From an uncultured Bacteroidota bacterium (GTDB lineage Bacteria > Bacteroidota > Bacteroidia > B-17B0 > Aurantibacillaceae): 6,578 nt of DNA. Under the pieces are notes generated by a model, which worked only from the letters and a program-made list of their open reading frames with translations, had not been told where the DNA came from and searched no databases. Positions 6,505 through 6,578 of the stretch are shown here, piece by piece. The position numbers were made by a program, and so were the translations under genes. Every line of letters begins with the position of its first letter. Within the stretch, counting starts at the first letter, position 1. Location: assembly GCA_903923915.1 (NCBI GenBank), contig CAIXZI010000660.1, positions 1 to 6,578 on the forward strand. Direction: 5' to 3'.

Positions 6505-6578
6505 ATGTTCAGAAAATTTATTTTAACATCTCTATTAACTGCATCTACAGCATTTGCATTTTCTCTAAACGATCAAGA
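6505..6578 (+). CDS. Start of an exported protein of unknown function (cut by window edge)
   Basis: The ATG at 6505 opens a frame of 24 codons that runs off the right edge. The visible residues form a typical Sec signal peptide: a basic start (MFRKF), a hydrophobic core (ILTSLLTAST) and a likely cleavage site after AFA at residues 16-18, before FSLNDQ. An exact TAnnTTTG element lies at the right distance upstream. Too little is visible to name a family. It is divergent from the T9SS protein gene and could share regulation with it through the common intergenic region. Confidence 0.65.
   Translation, partial: MFRKFILTSLLTASTAFAFSLNDQ

Overview
The window looks like a piece of a Bacteroidota chromosome. 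The evidence is low GC content, a large surface protein ending in a type IX secretion (T9SS) type A sorting domain, signal peptides ending in '-KAQ', and matches to the Bacteroidota promoter -7 element TAnnTTTG in place of clear Shine-Dalgarno sites. All four complete genes end in TAA.

Layout from left to right. (1) At 1-337 on the minus strand is the N-terminal part of a membrane-anchored TlpA/ResA-like thioredoxin with a CGDC active site, cut by the window edge. (2) At 405-2062 on the plus strand is a tight two-gene unit: a monofunctional peptidoglycan glycosyltransferase (mtgA) and a short PabB-type chorismate-utilising enzyme whose ATG overlaps the mtgA stop as TAATG. (3) At 2032-2802 on the minus strand is a PhnP-like metallo-beta-lactamase-fold hydrolase with a GTG start. 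It converges on pabB, and the two genes overlap by 31 bp at their 3' ends. (4) At 2855-2900 is a strong intrinsic terminator serving the next gene. (5) At 2913-6332 on the minus strand is a 1139-residue secreted protein with a predicted seven-bladed beta-propeller head, a stalk of PKD/Ig-like and Cna-B-like modules, and a T9SS type A C-terminal signal. (6) At 6333-6504 is an AT-rich divergent intergenic region, followed from 6505 by the first 24 codons of an exported plus-strand protein cut by the window edge.

The left half is housekeeping (periplasmic redox, cell-wall polymerisation, folate precursor synthesis, a metal hydrolase), and the genes share no obvious single pathway. The right half is a surface or secreted protein of unknown target. 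I see no mobile element, CRISPR array, tRNA/rRNA, toxin-antitoxin pair or defence system. No undescribed multi-gene system can be supported here. The most worthwhile items are the architecture of the T9SS protein, the short PabB and the overlapping gene ends.
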